The notes under the pieces were generated by a model, which saw only the letters and a program-made list of their open reading frames with translations, made no database searches and had not been told where the DNA came from. The position numbers and the translations under genes are program-made. This document shows positions 34,317-35,070 of a stretch of DNA of 35,070 bases, piece by piece. Each line of letters starts with the position of its first letter. Positions within the stretch are counted from its first letter, which is position 1. The stretch is from Methanococcoides sp. EBM-47 (lineage in GTDB: Archaea > Halobacteriota > Methanosarcinia > Methanosarcinales > Methanosarcinaceae). The stretch is taken from assembly GCA_001896725.1 (NCBI GenBank), contig MPPA01000036.1, forward strand, positions 1 through 35,070, read 5' to 3'.

Positions 34317-35014
34317 AACTTGAAAATGTTGTAGCACACTATGGAAATATACAGGCACTTAGCGGCATTTCTTTGGAAGTCAGCGAAGGCGAGATAGCAA
34401 CCATTATAGGCGCAAACGGAGCAGGAAAAACCACCACATTAAAAACTATTTGCAGCCTTATATCCCCTACATCAGGCAAAATCTATTTTCAAGGCAAAGA
34501 TATTACAGGAAGGCCTACTTATGAGATAGTTGAAGCAGGAATATCTATGGTGCCTGAGGGGCGGCGGGTTTTCCCCCGAATGACCGTCTTAGAAAATCTT
34601 CAATTAGGTGCATATCTTAACAAAAACCGGCAGCAGGTAAAAAGTTATCTTGAAGAGGTTTTTACGCTTTTTCCCGTGCTTAAGAGTCGCGCAAAGCAAG
34701 TGGCAGGCACTCTTTCAGGCGGAGAGCAGCAGATGCTGGCCATCGGTCGTGCCCTAATGGCAAAGCCTAAGCTTTTGCTTTTAGATGAACCTTCAATGGG
34801 TCTTGCTCCTAAAATCGTTGAAAGTATTTTTGACATAATAACTAAGATAAATTGTGAGGGCACTACCATCTTGCTCGTTGAGCAAAATGCCGGAATGGCT
34901 TTGTCTATCGCCAATAAAGGATATGTACTTGAAACCGGAAAAATCGTAATGAGCGATACTGCAGAAAATCTTCTTGAAAATGAAAAAGTAAAAACGGCTT
35001 ATCTAGGAGAATAA
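34310..35014 (+). CDS. livF: Branched-chain amino-acid ABC transporter ATPase LivF
   Basis: The 234-residue second ATPase has Walker A GANGAGKTT, the characteristic SMVPEGRRVFPRMTV, the signature LSGGEQQMLAIGRAL, Walker B LLLLDEPSMGLAP, and H-loop replacement VEQN. The length is normal. AGGGAGGG lies upstream of the ATG inside livG. It is the last gene of the operon, followed after the stop by a strong terminator. Confidence 0.94.
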   Translation: MLKLENVVAHYGNIQALSGISLEVSEGEIATIIGANGAGKTTTLKTICSLISPTSGKIYFQGKDITGRPTYEIVEAGISMVPEGRRVFPRMTVLENLQLGAYLNKNRQQVKSYLEEVFTLFPVLKSRAKQVAGTLSGGEQQMLAIGRALMAKPKLLLLDEPSMGLAPKIVESIFDIITKINCEGTTILLVEQNAGMALSIANKGYVLETGKIVMSDTAENLLENEKVKTAYLGE

Positions 35015-35062
35015 AAAGAGTATCTTAAAATTATTTGCAAATAATTTTAAGATACTCTTTTT
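35013..35062 (+). terminator. 50-bp perfectly palindromic terminator of the liv operon
   Basis: A perfect palindrome centred at 35037/35038 (arms of 25 bp, from AAAAAGAGTATC to GATACTCTTTTT, centre TTTGCAAA) begins at the livF stop codon and ends in a T-run. Confidence 0.9.
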
Positions 35063-35070
35063 ATTCTCAG

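Overview
The window looks like a chromosome segment of a low-GC, anaerobic, Gram-positive bacterium of the Clostridia. The evidence is AT-rich intergenic DNA with strong AGGAGG-type ribosome binding sites, frequent TTG/GTG starts, an S-layer-homology (SLH) surface protein, a CIRCE-controlled groESL operon and an ECF sigma/anti-sigma pair. The gene mix resembles syntrophic or thermophilic Clostridia such as Tepidanaerobacter relatives. That is an inference; no marker gene allows a species call.

Positions 1-6240 are an accessory, decaying region. It holds a frameshifted tyrosine recombinase, an orphan RelB-like antitoxin, and a 48-bp tandem repeat. A complete IS200/IS605-type element (tnpA+tnpB, about 1462-3346) has split a small conserved gene in two. 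A second orphan antitoxin follows, then an hfq-like gene with a one-base frameshift, mazEF, remnants of an unidentified gene, and vapBC. The TnpB carries Gly instead of Glu in its RuvC-II motif and has no classical zinc finger.

Positions 6316-16620 are mainly cell surface and sensing. They contain an SLH protein with a co-transcribed secreted protein, a TM2-domain protein, a methyl-accepting chemotaxis protein, a secreted FN3/copper-amine-oxidase-N-like protein, and a divergent four-gene operon. That operon is an ECF sigma factor, a zinc anti-sigma factor and two membrane proteins resembling TM2-like and LiaF/DUF4097-like envelope-stress modules.

Positions 16888-30047 are mostly minus-strand metabolism and housekeeping. 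They contain mnmA (preceded by a truncated nifU/iscU remnant), a TIM-barrel amidohydrolase, a DUF1097 membrane protein, preA and preT (NAD-dependent dihydropyrimidine dehydrogenase), and mtnA. A cstA-type transporter next to a LytS/LytTR two-component pair matches known pyruvate-sensing systems. groES-groEL follows, with a perfect CIRCE operator.

Positions 30525-35062 hold a complete branched-chain amino-acid type ABC importer, livJHMGF, on the plus strand. It has a hairpin between the binding-protein gene and the permeases and a 50-bp perfect palindrome as terminator. No rRNA, tRNA or CRISPR array was recognised. No clearly new multi-gene system was found. The items most worth testing are the IS element with its atypical TnpB and predictable guide, the broken hfq, and the truncated nifU before mnmA.
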